Assembly: GCA_009760855.2 (NCBI GenBank)
Contig: WPIO01000209.1
Coordinates: forward strand, 273,549-337,548
Source: Cristatella mucedo
Lineage: Eukaryota; Bryozoa; Phylactolaemata; Cristatellidae
Length of the DNA: 64,000 bases
Reading direction: 5' to 3'
Position numbers and translations under genes: made by a program
Part shown: in pieces, positions 24,205 through 36,563 of the stretch
Layout of the letters: each line of letters opens with the position of its first letter
Numbering within the stretch: position 1 is the first letter of the stretch
The notes under the pieces: generated by a model
The model's database searches: none
The model's input: only the letters and a program-made list of their open reading frames with translations
Told to the model about the DNA's origin: nothing

Positions 24205-24400
24205 GGCCTGTGGTAACCTAATAAAAACAATAAGATGTCTGCCATAAGGATCTGTGTTGGTTTTGCACAGTAGTTAAGTTGGTTTCCTTGGTCAAGGTTT
24301 AGCTGAGATCTTTGTCTCTAGCCCCACTGAATGGGTGAAGAACCTGAATAAAGATGAAGTTATTTCGGGGCACTATGCCAAGGCATTATTCTTGAGTCCG
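24205..24400 (+). mobile_element. tRNA-derived SINE, family A (copy 2)
   Basis: Counterpart of 7225-7425, ending GGGGCACTATGCCAAGGCAT followed by TATTCTTG. Confidence 0.65.
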
Positions 24401-25544
24401 AAAACCGAGTGTATGGCTGCTGGCTTAGGGCCCTTCCTAGCGCTTTGCCCATCCATAGGTTTCTTTCAGGAATTGTGCCGTTACTAAAGTGCATGCCGGT
24501 TGGGTCCGTTTTCGATGGAGCTAACGTTGACGTGCCTAGCAGTTCTCAAAATTGAATTTCATAAATATTTGTCTTACATTAAGCCGAGATTGTCCCTAAC
24601 ATTACCCAGCTTGTGTTTTCTACTATTCATCCGACCGTCTTTCTCTTTCCAATGCACATATTGCAAATTACATCCATCTTTTTGGAAGAATACTTAGCTC
24701 ACTGTTGTCATTGCTCTCTTTGCTTATGTTACAATTAGGCTCATATTATCGTCTCAACCTTTAACGTTGAGTTACTCTCTGTCTCACATTACAGCTTCTA
24801 CCATAAGCAGAAAACTACAGTCTCCTCATTTGGAATTCTTTCACAAAGATACATATGCAAGCATTATTAGATATAACCTAAAAACTTTGAATGTGGCCCC
24901 CTATTCCAAGTATTTAGCTTCTTATTTATACTTTGCCTACTTTTATCAAAAACTTGCATCGTTATTCAGTTATATCTGTCCTTTTGATTGTGCGAATGTT
25001 TGAATTGTTTGTGTGAATTGACCGCCATGAAATTATCTGAAAATGAAAGTTTTTTAAGCTTGTTTTGATATCACAGCAAGCTATTTGCCATTAACGTGTC
25101 AGAAATTGCCCGGGTTAACGGTTACCATCTTTGAACATATTTCACTCTAATTTGTGTATAAAAGAAATGGTCTTATTAGAATCAGTAACTTGCGAAACTA
25201 ATTTTATTTTTGTTTCTGTATTGTAACCTGAGGCACACAAGCCTTTAGTAGGGATTCGATATTTTCTCAGAGACCAGTCGTTCATCCTCAACATTGCTAA
25301 AAGATATAGGCTTTTTATAACCCTTACAGCCATTGTTATCCTAGGAATTACAATCTTCCATGGATGAGTTTCAATTCCGATTGAAAAGAAGATCATATGT
25401 TCTGACTCTCGAATACAATCTAACATGTTGCAACAGATTATGATACATTAGAGATGTAAGAGGTCACAGTCACAAGGAAGACAACCATAATGCTGGTTGA
25501 AGTGAAATGCATTGGGTCAGCTCACTAACGAGGTTGGAAGCAGC

Positions 25545-25925
25545 ATTCACTATGCCATCAAGGGTGAGTTAAAAAAACACGGACCAAATAGATTCAGCAA
25601 ATGCTTTGATAAATATTATGTTTATAGTTTTCTAAGTTTGGTAAATAAAGGTGGCGTTGTGATGCCAGTAGTAAGAGACACCCAGTCTTTAGGACCATAT
25701 GAATACAGGCAAGGTCTTCTGGTGAAGCTTCAGCAGATAACCTAATATCTCTTTTAGAGAGGTACAATAGCTCTAAAAGTAGAACGGTCGATTGATTAGT
25801 GGAATCAAGCTCAAGAAAGAACAACAATAACAGGGATAAGCTTGATGTGTGAAGCGTCGGCATGCAAGTGTGGAAAGTTGCATCCGGCAGCAGAACCAGC
25901 ACATATAAGCACAAGTAGTTCGGAT
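25545..25925 (-). mobile_element. L2-type LINE C-terminal and 3' UTR remnant (copy 2)
   Basis: Counterpart of 8560-8935, closely similar, including the AAAAAAACACGGACCAAATAG segment. Confidence 0.45.
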
Positions 25926-26239
25926 CGCAAAAAATTATATACATGCTGTTATAAAACCATGCTTCGATATTTACTGTGTAAGGTAACTGTAGAGAGATAT
26001 GGCGACGCAGGTCAACAGCAACAACCAGCAGTAGGTAGCTTACGAACAAAAGCCATCGTGTGTGTGCAGAATTTCAGGTTAGTACAAAATATTGGTAAAT
26101 AGTGCTGTGAAGAGAAGCTGGTAATCTGTTTGTAAGCATAGTTGGGGAGTTAACGTGATCGGCAGGCTAGAGCTAAAGGAGAAAAGAACTTATGAGTGGG
26201 CGAAGAAATTAAGCAGCTGCATCGCTTGACTTGGTGAAA

Positions 26240-28970
26240 TTGCATTTACAATTATAATAATGATAATTCACTTGATAAAGCGCCCTCAGATAACTCAATC
26301 TCTCTCTAGGCGCTTTATATTTGCTGCAAACGAAAATGCAATTAGATGGTGATTAAAATCATGCTTGAAAAACCAAGAAAGGGGTGACATGCCTAAGGTA
26401 AGCATGCAAATGTGATTAGTGGCAGCATGCAGTGTCAGCCTGCATAAGCACATCAAGGACGAATCACAGGGAACCCCTTAATGCTGTCCTAAATTGGTGT
26501 GTTTTTAAATTCTTTTTAAATGTGGTCATGTCAGGGGATGTTCTGATGCAGTTCGGGACGGAGTTCCAGGCTTCAGGAGAATACAAACTGGATGCAGGGC
26601 CTCCAAAGGATTTGAGTTTTGTACTGGGTATTTGGTGACCGTTGGATTTCGAAAAGGTGTTGGTACGATGCATGGCCTGATTGGGGAGTATAGCTGAGTG
26701 ATAGGATGGAGCCGAAGAATGAAGTCAGCTAAATGTGAGCGACTAAACCTTGAAGTAAATCCGTTACTTGACTGGTAGCCCGTGCAGGTCGGTGAGTAAT
26801 GTGGCAACTGCAATGCTCACGATAGACAAACCTAGCTGCTGAGTTTTGCACCAGCTGCAATCGCCTGATCGTACATGTCGGTAGGCCTGCAAGCAGTAAG
26901 TTGCCGAAGTCGAGACGGGATGTCACGAATCCACAGACAAACTTAGATGAGGTACCCAATCTAAACAAGCTTGAATTTTAGCACTATTGTGATGCTGAAA
27001 AAAGGCAGATTTGACTGAGCAGCTGATATGGTTGTCAAACGAGAGGTCACTTTGAAATATGACACCTATATTTTGAGCTGATTCAACTGGAGATATGCTT
27101 GCAGAGCCAATTTTGAGAGTCCGCCTTTCCAATTTGTGAATCACACTGGGCTTGCCTATAACTAGTAAGCTAGTTGTATCGTCATTTAGTTTTAGAAGAC
27201 TTGGTGCCATCCATGAGAGGACGTAATCAAGACATGTCGCAAATGAATTGAGCAAATTTGAGTTGCTCGAAGGCTGGGGGGAATCAAAGTGAAGGTGCAA
27301 CTGAGTTTCATCTACATAGAAGTGAAAGCCAACATTGTAAACGGCTATCACAATGGCAAGGGGGAGAGTATAAACCGTGAAACGAACCGGACCTAGCACT
27401 GATAATAATAATAATAATAATAATGCACTTGATAAAGCGCCCTCAGAGAACTCAATCTCTCTCTAGGCGCTTTACATTTGCTGCAAAGGGAAATGCAATT
27501 GAATGGTGAGGATAGCGTGTTAGTCAGCCCTTTATCAGTATGTGGCCTCCAGGAAGGCTAATACCTACCTGTATGGTTAAAGAATCTTCATTCAAGAGGG
27601 TGATAAAGCCTTTACAAATAAATTAAGTCTTAATGCATTAAATCTAACCTGCCACACTGGTTTGGCACAGTCACACTGATCCCTGAGGAACCCTATGTTT
27701 CAGAGGTACCTCAGATGATCTTTGTCCATTTACGTCATAATTCTGGAGTCTCCCACTGAGATAGTACCTGAGCCACTGAAGAGCAGTGTCAGTGATGCCC
27801 AGGCGAGAGGAGAGGTGCTCTTGAAGAACTTTGTAATCGATGTTATCAAAAGCTGCCGAATAATCAAGCAAAACAAGCAGAAACAATCTACCCATGTCTG
27901 AATTCCTAAGTAGGTCGTTGTATACCCTAAGAAATGCTGACTCTGTGGAGTGATTAGCTCTAAAGCTAGACTGGAACTTACTAGCAAGGTGTGAGGTTTC
28001 GATATACGAGTTTAGCTGGTCCGCCACGACTCATTCCAGTGTCTTTTATAGGAATTGTAGAAGGGAGACTAGGCGGTAATTGCTTAAGTTCTCTTGGTCT
28101 AGTGTTGATTCTTTGAGAAGTGGCCTGACTACAGCTTTTTTGAAAGGTGCTTGGACATGAATTTCAGCTAATTACTTATTATTGATGTTAGTTATGCATT
28201 GCAGCAGCAGATCAATGCAACGTATGAGTTGGTCAGTGGAAATAGGGTCCGGAGTGTTTGCTGTCTTCTTTTATTGAGATTCCAGCTTCAGGACTAGATC
28301 ACTAGTTACCTGCTTATATGTAGACACTGAGGTGCAGCCAGGAATCGGGGAACAGTATTCTAGTGCAGATGTTGTCGTCGCTAGGATGAAATCCCTGATC
28401 TTGTCTGTCGTTTGTACAAAGTATCGAGAGAAGCGATCGGATAGATTACCACAAGGATCATCAGGTAAGGAGCTAACCTGGGAGCGGGTGAACGGATGGT
28501 TGATCGCTGACATCAGCATTTTTGGATTGTACACCTGTGATTCAACAATGATTCTATGCAAGCTAGATTTGGCTTTTGCTTGGATCAATTGGTACGACCT
28601 ACAGTAGTCTTCATATGCCTGTCGATGGACAGACACTCAGTCCTGATCTTTTGTGTGCTTTTTCAAGCTTTCGCTAAGTAGACAAGGCTAATTTAATGTT
28701 TGTGGCAAACCGTAGGCCGTCTGGGCAGGGGTGCACAGTGCGCTTCGTCTGAGGTGCAAACTCGTTGAGCGTGTCAGCTAGTGTCGTGTTGTAGCTATCT
28801 ACAGCTGATGAAAGATCGGAGGGAGGACTGAGCAGCAGAGTTGAATCACATATTCTCGCATGGACAGAATTGATGTCAAGGGTCTTGAGGTTTTGCGATT
28901 CACAGGTTATGTTATGAGTTACAACAGGCCTGATGACCACTCAGTTAGAGAGATTAACAGTGACTCGTGT
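26240..28970 (-). mobile_element. Long antisense L2-clade LINE, degenerate (copy 2 only)
   Basis: This is the longest element in the window, with frameshifts throughout. Read on the reverse strand, an ORF2 piece upstream of RT comes first (28940-28674, DLSSAVDSYNTTLADTLNEF and APQTKRTVHP). The linker follows (28636-28271, GNLSDRFSRYFVQTTDKIRD), then the RT palm (28027-27671, LDYSAAFDNIDYK and HRVPQGSV). More RT and C-terminal pieces follow to about 26460, and the 3' UTR and TTATTA-type tail lie near 26260. The YADD motif reads YVDE. It is interrupted at 27397-27679 by another L2-tailed insertion. It matches the young L2 at 33466-34851 closely enough to be the same family. It is absent from copy 1. 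Confidence 0.85.
27397..27679 (-). mobile_element. Short L2-tailed element nested in the long L2
   Basis: CACTGAT flanks both ends (27397 and 27673), consistent with a target-site duplication. The insert starts with (AAT)n and the reverse L2 tail (GCACTTGATAAAGCGCCC), followed by about 180 bp not found in the other L2 copies. It splits the host frame between GPVRF and PQGSV. Confidence 0.65.
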
Positions 28971-29069
28971 AGGGGAGCGTGCTGAGTGGTACGAGAAATA
29001 GCTATGAATACCAATTTTTCGGTGAGAGGTGATGAGATGCGACTACTGCAATGCTCACCGCAAGCAATC

Positions 29070-29735
29070 ATAGCTGGAGATTTTCGCACCAGCTGTAAGC
29101 ACCAGAATGGATGGGCCGTCACTCTAGCAAGCAGTGAGATAAAGAAAGCGATAAAAGATCGCATTGCCACATGTAGAAGTTGTATTGCTGTCCATTAACG
29201 ATGTTAAGGAGCTGAGAGTTGGCAGATTTGACTGTTAAGCAGCTGTCGTCGTCCAAAGACAGGTGCCCTTCAGTCATGGTACCTTGTATTTAGTATGGAA
29301 TAAACAGGAGATATGCTTTTAGAGCCGACTTCGAACGTTGGAATTTCCAACTTTCGATTTGCGGATGGTTAACGGGTATTGAATAGGTTGGTTTTCTCAT
29401 CATCCCATTTAAGAAGATTGGTTCCAGGTACGATCTCATATATGTGAAAGCAGCGATAGTGCTTTGCAATCGGATCAGCATAAGCGGAAAACCGTAAAAC
29501 AAACAGAACCAAGAACTACTCCAGAAGATGCCATGAATTTTAAAAGTTCGTCAGTTAATCGTTTTCCATTCACATCCATACTTGGGAGTTTCCCACAGAT
29601 AGAAGACCTAAGCCATTGCAATGCTGTGCTAGTGACGCCTAGGCACAAAGAGCGGCTTTCAAGAAGGACTTGGTTATCCATCCTAAAAAAGTTTGCCGAA
29701 ATATCGGGAAAAAACAGAGATACTCTGTCTATGTC
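29070..29735 (-). mobile_element. L2-type RT remnant (copy 2)
   Basis: Counterpart of 9060-9830 without the twin-primed insertion: here the remnant runs directly into 29740-30290. The reverse strand contains LGVTSTALQWLRSSICGKLP, an RT palm piece. Confidence 0.7.
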
Positions 29736-29739
29736 TTGA

Positions 29740-30290
29740 TTACTAATTAGGTCGTCTTAGAACAGAAGCAGTATTGACTCTGTAGAGTCACGAGCCTAAA
29801 TTAAGATTGGAAGCTACTAGCAATTTTGTAAGTTTCAATAGATGATTTCAGCTAGTCTGCCTAAACTTACTACACTTTTTTTGAGAGCGATTTCTTGAGT
29901 TGTGGTCCTAATGAGGATTTTTTGAAGCATATTATCATGGCCTAAGGCTAAGGACAAATAATTGATGCTTGTTATGTCCAGCAGCAGCAGCAGATAATTG
30001 AACCATATAATCAGAACAGTCGCAATAGGGCACACAGAACTACTTGCTTCTCTGAGTAAGATAGAAACTTCAGGATTGACTCATTACTGAACTCCTTGAT
30101 TATAGACATAACGAGGTGCAATATATTGACGGACATTGTTAAATGGTGGTGCAGCTAACATTGGAATGGGCTCGCTTGTCTCTTCTATCTTCTGGCAAAG
30201 AAGCTAGTCAAGCAGTGTGCTAGATCACCATTTCCATGACAGACAACAACACATTTGACCTTCAGATCGTGGGATTTGTTGGTTGTCTAT
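29740..30290 (-). mobile_element. L2-type RT N-terminal/linker remnant (copy 2)
   Basis: Counterpart of 10806-11310, continuous here with 29070-29735. No intact frame is present. Confidence 0.5.
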
Positions 30291-30514
30291 AGTTTCGACA
30301 AATTTAATAAATCTGGATTATTATATATTGAAAATCACCATTCTCACCACATAAATTAAGTTTAACCATTCGTGTTCAATTAAAACCTGACTAACTTAAG
30401 AGTTTTGGAAATTTTCTAATGAATTGGTGGCCAATGATGACCAATAAAAGCAATCAGATGTATGCAGTTAGCATCAGTGGCCCTTTGGCCCACTGGTTAA
30501 GGTGGTGGCCCACA

Positions 30515-31172
30515 AAGTGTAACTCCACAAAGTCATGCATACCATGTGTGTGTTATGCAGGAGAGTTTTGTATAGCCAGCTTACAGCCTAAGCGGCTTTT
30601 GGTACTCATTCGGTAGACAACAGACTTCTCACGCAAAAAGAAAAAAAGGGAAGCATAGCAGATTCAGGAGAGCAGTTGAGATAGCTAGTAGCGTAGAAGT
30701 AGCAGCTCAGGACCGCTGAAAAGGATGTGCCGTAGTCGGCAGTCGGAAAGTAGTTGTCGTTGCATAATAACTGCAGAAGCGAGTTCCACGGTCTAGGACC
30801 AGCAGAGCTAAAGCTTCTGTTGCCAACGGTCTTTAAGCGGTGGCATGGGACAGCTAATTTATTGTCTACACAGTACCTGAGGACGCTAACAGGCAGAAAA
30901 CCAATGCAGCAGTTCAGTTAGGTATGAAGAAGCCAAGCCGTGGCAGGCCTTATGAGTAAGTGTGGGAACTTTGCTCTGTATCCGTTGCTCAACCGGACAC
31001 CACCTTACCACTTTCAGCAAAGGAGACACGTCCTCCAACCACTAGGACTTGAAGACAAGCCTTGCAGCCATGTTCAAATTCTGCTGTAGTGGCCTAAAAG
31101 ATTTCTTTGGCAGCCCAGCCAAAAGGAAATTATAATAATCATGCCGAGACAGAAATAAAGAGCTAGTTACAT
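30515..31172 (-). mobile_element. CR1/L2-type LINE family 2, 3' end (copy 2)
   Basis: Counterpart of 11700-12365, in the same position inside SINE A (SINE head 30430-30512, tail 31175-31235). It has more stops than copy 1. Confidence 0.75.
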
Positions 31173-32965
31173 TTTGAGTAACCTAAATGGTGATCAAGTT
31201 TTTTCAGTGCTCTGTGCACATGCATTATTCTTGGAGCTAAGTGCCGAGTGCAAAGCTGCCACACTAGATCCCTTCAGCTAGCTACTGGCTTCATCGGCAG
31301 GTTTCACGTAGGAGTTGTGCCTTATTAGAGTGCATGCCTTTTGAGTCCATTTTTTCTAGTGCTAATGTGTACGTGCATCACAATTCTCAATATTGAAATT
31401 TCTTAAAATATGTCTTGGATAAAACCAAGAGCGTCCCCAATATGATCCACTTGGTCATTTTTTCTATTCAACCGACGTCTTTATCTTCATAAAGCACTAA
31501 TTGAAAAATGAATCTATCTTTTTGACAGATGAATTTGCTCATTTTAGTCATCGCTCTCAATGCTTCTTTGGCAAATAGTTATCGAGTGAAGGAGAGCCTG
31601 GACCGGATTTTTAGCTACAAATGAAGCCAAACGTCTGGTTGAAAGTCACGCTTTGAAGTTATAGATTTATTTTCTAAACGTGTGGGTGCATTTATGCAAG
31701 ACTTTCCTGCACAAAATACAATTCTCACAGATTCGTAGAACCCATTGATGCTGACCAGAACAGTCTATTTATCTCACGATGGTGATACATTTTTTTATAT
31801 GGCTGGAGCGTTCTCCCCTGAATCGAAGGGCTTCAGGCAGCCTGGCCACACACAGCGCTGAGGTTTTACTGTATTATTACATATAATTGTACGGCCAAAG
31901 GCAGCCCTAACGGTTGTCCTATTCGGCTTCCAAATGGCAGTCAAGAATTGGCAGCTTCTACCACTGCAACCATCTCGCTTCACCTCTGGTTGAAGGTGCT
32001 ATCCCTGCTTCGGCCAAAGAAGGAATCACTCCTTTACGAGGGCTCTACATCACTGACAAAGTCACGAGCAGAGCAACAATGAGGGTATGCCACGATTAGC
32101 AAATGAAGGGAGCTTTCCCAGATAGCGAAATAGAAAAAACGTCTCAAACAAACTCATACCCGTAGCACTGCAGACGATTGGAGTCGACTTTTTTCCACTG
32201 CTAAATACAAATTTAAGCTTTTTACCTACGGCATGCAATGATCATTAGTAATTCTGGAAGATGATGCAATGATTTATCCTTGTTGCTCACGGCTGATATT
32301 ACCTTACTAAGCAAGTGGTGCATAGCTTAATTCTCAGCATCCAGAGGTGGACTTCTGCACAGTATCTATAGACCTTGTGGACTAGTAAGTATGTACATTG
32401 ATCTGGTGAAAATACGGTGTTTCGTAGCAATAAAGCTCTTCCGAGGTAATATTAAATTCAGAAAACTTCTCATTGAATTTGATTTAATGCTTTCGTATCT
32501 CCCCCATCATCGGTACGTCGAAAAACAAGAATAACTGTATGAGCTGTCTCCAGCACCTGCTGAAATTCAAGTAGCAGGTACTTCCAAAGTACTTACTACA
32601 GGTACTTCCAAAACTCACAATCTTGAGCTGAACGAAATTTCTTGAAAATAGCCAAGTTCATGTTCACTGTTGCATTAGTAAACTTTTAGCGGTTTTCCAA
32701 CGGCTCCTGATCGACGATCTTCTTTCATGCATTGAACAAGTACAGTATGACTGCATCTTTGGGAATTGAGCCTTAATGTCTTAGCTGTCCCACCGACAAC
32801 AAACACTCGCAAACTTCGTGAGCCAGTCATGGAAGCTCTTTAGGAACTATAATCATGCTTCAATATATAGTGATCTGTAAGCCGTAGTCGAACCTTTGTA
32901 TTGCAATAAAAGATTTTCTTTGGTCGCCTTTCAGGTGTGCATAATGAGCTATGTAGGATCCATAT

Positions 32966-33003
32966 CTACCTACCAACCTACCTACCTACCTACCTACCTA
33001 CCT
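32966..33003. repeat. (CCTA)n tract
   Basis: CTACCTACCTACCTACCTAC; shorter counterparts occur near 1675-1690 and 14098-14115. Confidence 0.9.
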
Positions 33004-33089
33004 AATAATTCTGCTTACTGGGCAAGCACACTTCAGCTTATGATGCCAGTCCAACTCAGTGCCTGCACCAGAGTTTTCCCTTCACAATA

Positions 33090-33465
33090 AGAGTAAACAT
33101 TGTAATGCGTTTGATATAGTGCCGTTGGAGACTTTATTCTTTTTCTATGCACTTTACGTGTGCTGTAAAATAAACACGCACGAATGTTTAATTGGAGCAT
33201 GTTTAATACCAGCAAGCTTAACCTGGTTACAGATGACAAGAACTGGGTCAGCATCCATGTATGGCTAGTGTCCGTTTGGACATTGTCAGCACTTACATGC
33301 ATATACCTAACATTTGCATGGAGGCACAAGCTGGTGTACTAAATACATGTACATTAGCTCATTAAACGTGGTTAGGAGCGATATGCACAAGGTTTGCATA
33401 GAAGCTTGGTTAGTGGCAGAATGCAAAATGTCAGCATGCATGACCATATAAAGGGCTAATAACAA
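33090..33465 (-). mobile_element. Degenerate L2-type LINE, 3' UTR half (copy 3), split by a younger L2
   Basis: This matches 1795-2160 of copy 1. Homology stops at about 33465, where a younger L2 begins, and resumes at about 34852 (CTACCTGTTTAATGCTGTCC), continuing to about 35420. Confidence 0.6.
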
Positions 33466-34851
33466 CTATAATAATAATAATAATAATAGTGCACTTGATA
33501 AAGCGCCCTCAGAGAACTTAATCTCTTTCTAGAAGCTTTACATTTGCTGCAAAGTGATACGCAATAGAATAGTAAGTAAAATCATGCTTGAAAAACAAAC
33601 AAAATGAATAACATAGTTAGGGGTTACATGCACTGGGTCAGCATGCAAATGTGGTTAGTGGCAGCATGAACCGTGTCAGCACGCATAAGCACATCGAGGA
33701 CGAATCAAAAGGACCCACTAAATGCTGTCCTAAATAGGTATGTTTTTAAGTTTCTTTTAAATGTGGTCAGGTCAGGGGATGTTCTGATGCAGGTCGGGAG
33801 CGAGTTCCAGGCTGTGGGAGCATACGAGCTAAATGCACGGTCTCCAAAGGATTTAAGGTTTGTACGAGGTATTTCTAGACTCTTGGATTCCGAAAAGCGA
33901 GTGGTACGATGCTTTGCCTGATGGGGTAGTATATCTGAAAGATAGGCTGGATCCATTGAATGAAGAGACCTAAAAGTGAGCGACAAAACCTTGAAGTCAA
34001 TCCGTTGCTTGACTGGTAGCCAGTGCAGGTCGGCGAGAAGTGGAGTAATGTGGCAACTGCGACGCTCACGACAGACAAGCCTAGCTGCAGAGTTTTGCAC
34101 CAGCTGCAATCGCTTGATCGCACATGCTGGTAGGCCAGTAAGCACTGAGTTGCAGAAGTCGAGACGAGATGTCACGAATGCATGGACCAACTTGGTCGTG
34201 GTATCCTTATCTAAACAAGCCCTAATTTTAGCAATGCTATGAAGCTGAAAATAGGCTGATTTGACTGTGGAGCTGATGTGGTCGTCTAACGAGAGGTCGC
34301 TTTGGAATATGACACCTAGATTTCGAGCTGATGCAACTGGAGATATGCTGGCAGAGCCAATTTTCAAAGTCAGTATTTCCAATTTCTGAATAACACTAGG
34401 TTTGCCCATAACTAGTAAGTTAGTTTTATCATCGTTTAGTTTTAGAAAATTTGCTGCCATCCATGATCGGATGTCATCAATGCATGCAGCAAGTGAGTTG
34501 AGAGAATTTGAGGTGCTCGAAGGCTGGGAGGGATCAAAGCAAAGGTACAACTGAGTGTCATCCGCATAGAAGTGAAAGCCTAGATTGTGCTTGGCAATCA
34601 CATCAGCGAGAGGGAGAGTATAAACTGTGAAAAGGACCGGACCTAGCACAGAGCCCTGAGGTACTCCATATTTTAGAGGTACTTCAGATGATCTTTGTCC
34701 ATTCACGTCAACACTCGGGAGTCTCCCACTGAGATAGGACCTGAACCACTGCAGAGCAGTGCCAGTGATGCCCAGGCGAGATGAGAGGCGCTCTAGAAGT
34801 ACTTTGTGATCGATGGTATCAAAAGCTGCCGAAAGATCGAGCAAAACAAGA
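33466..34851 (-). mobile_element. Young 5'-truncated L2-clade LINE with open ORF2 fragment
   Basis: On the reverse strand an uninterrupted 379-codon frame (34844 to 33705) encodes the C-terminal part of a non-LTR retrotransposon ORF2. Motifs include LDLSAAFDTIDHK at residues 2-14, VPQGSVLGP at 61-69 and the catalytic YADD at 93-96. A downstream segment ends in LKTYLF, typical of L2/CR1-type elements. The endonuclease and the start of the RT domain are missing. The 3' UTR follows and ends in GCGCTTTATCAAGTGCA plus a (TTA)n tail near 33470. Reverse transcriptase copies its own RNA into nicked DNA by target-primed reverse transcription; this truncated copy cannot do so alone. It is absent from tandem copies 1 and 2, so it inserted after the duplication, which fits its open frame. 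Confidence 0.9.
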
Positions 34852-34996
34852 AACTACCTGTTTAATGCTGTCCACGATAGGTGATTTTGACTAGTTTCCC
34901 TATTAAAGATAAACCTGATGTTTTGTACAAGTCATGAGTGAGTAAGACGCATTGGGAGCAAGCTAGCTGGAGTCATGGTTTTCAAATTGACCAGAA

Positions 34997-35105
34997 GTAA
35001 TAATAATAATAATAATATTGCACTTGATAAAGCGCCCTCAGAGAACTTAATCTCTTTCTAGGTGCTTTACATTTGCTGCAAAGTGATACGCAATAGAATA
35101 GAAGT
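34997..35105 (-). mobile_element. L2 3'-tail fragment
   Basis: An (AAT)n run is followed by the reverse of the L2 3' end (TTGCACTTGATAAAGCGCCC at about 35017). Only about 100 bp of element is present, inserted in the older L2 remnant. It is nearly identical to the tail at 33470-33570. Confidence 0.75.
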
Positions 35106-35149
35106 GTATAAGGTACAAGTTAACAGTGAGTTTCCGAAAGGTTGGTGGC

Positions 35150-35210
35150 ACTAGACTTAGCCTTAGCCTTAGCCTTAGCCTTAGCCTTAGCCTTAGCCTT
35201 GTGTGAGAGT
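35150..35210. repeat. (TTAGCC)n hexamer tract
   Basis: Eight or so CCTTAG units. Shorter irregular versions lie at 2345-2390 and 14790-14835, inside the decayed L2 reading frame. Confidence 0.9.
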
Positions 35211-35384
35211 ACACCTAATTGGCAGGCTGGAGCCAAATAATAAAGGGATTTAAAAGGGAGTGATGAAGACTTGAATTTGATGTCTCGCTTGACCGTGAGG
35301 GAGTGCAGGTCAGCGATTATCCATGTGACGTGGAATCTTGGACACTGACAACGGACAAGCCTAGCTGCAGAGGTATATCTAAGG

Positions 35385-35553
35385 CCACAGGAGAGTTACA
35401 CGTTTGAACAATATATTTATTTATTTAGAGCTTGAACAGCAATGCAGATCTCCAAGTGTACCAGAAAAACGAATTGCAACGACATGCACCCATACGCACG
35501 CACACACACACACTCACACACACACACACACACACACACATTCATACATACAC

Positions 35554-35619
<66 letters not shown>

Positions 35620-35756
35620 ACGGCCACAGGAGAGCTAAACGTTTGAGCAATATATTTATTTATGTAGAGCTTGAACAGCAATGCAGATCTCCAAGTGTAC
35701 TAGAAAAACGAATTGCAATGACATGCACCCATATATGCAAACATACATTTACACGT

Positions 35757-35792
<36 letters not shown>

Positions 35793-35794
35793 AC

Positions 35795-35839
<45 letters not shown>

Positions 35840-35880
35840 GTATAATTTATACATGTATAATTTGTTTGCTGTAGACCTAG
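35385..35880. repeat. Local duplication with microsatellites in copy 3
   Basis: GGCCACAGGAGAG through AACGACATGCACCCAT at 35385-35490 is repeated at 35624-35735. Each copy is followed by (CA)n and (AT)n runs (35500-35620, 35755-35835). Confidence 0.85.
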
Positions 35881-36499
35881 CGATAATAGTCGAATATTTA
35901 TTTTACAATCTCTCGTCACTGTATGACTTGGATGCAACTTGCCCTATATCGGATCAATTAAAGCGATAAATTTTGTTATTGTTGGATTACAGCCTATCAA
36001 TCGGGAAGTGTGGGACTCGTTGGGCTAATTTTTGCATGTAGAAACTGATCTTTCATAAGAAACCTTGATTACGGACTAGGATTCTGTCCATGGGATGCTG
36101 CTTTCTGACTTAGCACAGTCAATAGTTGTTTGCTCTTCTGCATTCTTAATTATTACTACATAGGCTGAATTTTTAAATCTTTCATTTACCTTTCTAAAGA
36201 AGAGAATGAAGACTGTAAGTTTTTAATAGTTTGAACCATGTGAAAACTAAGTTTTCATCGATTATATGAATACCAACAATATGTACATTTAGATTACATT
36301 GAGCTGCAAGCAATGTAAGCCTGTTTCATTCAAGCGTTATTATTTGGACGTCAAATAATTAAACCCGTTTTTATAGAGAACTGAAATTAGGCATATTATT
36401 AATAAAATTGCTTCTATACAATTTTTAAAGTGATATTAAAAAATCTCAATGAAAATTATCGCCTTTAATGTTAATCAAAGAGCAGTTTTAAGTGAATCA

Positions 36500-36504
36500 T
36501 GGTA

Positions 36505-36562
<58 letters not shown>
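36500..36562. repeat. (AT)n microsatellite
   Basis: A run of about 60 bp AT, the copy 3 counterpart of 16043-16165. Confidence 0.95.

Positions 36563-36563
<1 letters not shown>

Noticed and set aside
28332-28607. 91-residue + open frame
   Set aside because: It lies opposite the L2 ORF2 linker coded on the minus strand; a shadow frame.
35150-35210. Interstitial telomere
   Set aside because: The unit is TTAGCC, not TTAGGG, and short forms sit at the same LINE position in all three copies.
35442-35969. 175-residue + open frame
   Set aside because: Artefact of (CA)n and (AT)n runs in a locally duplicated segment.
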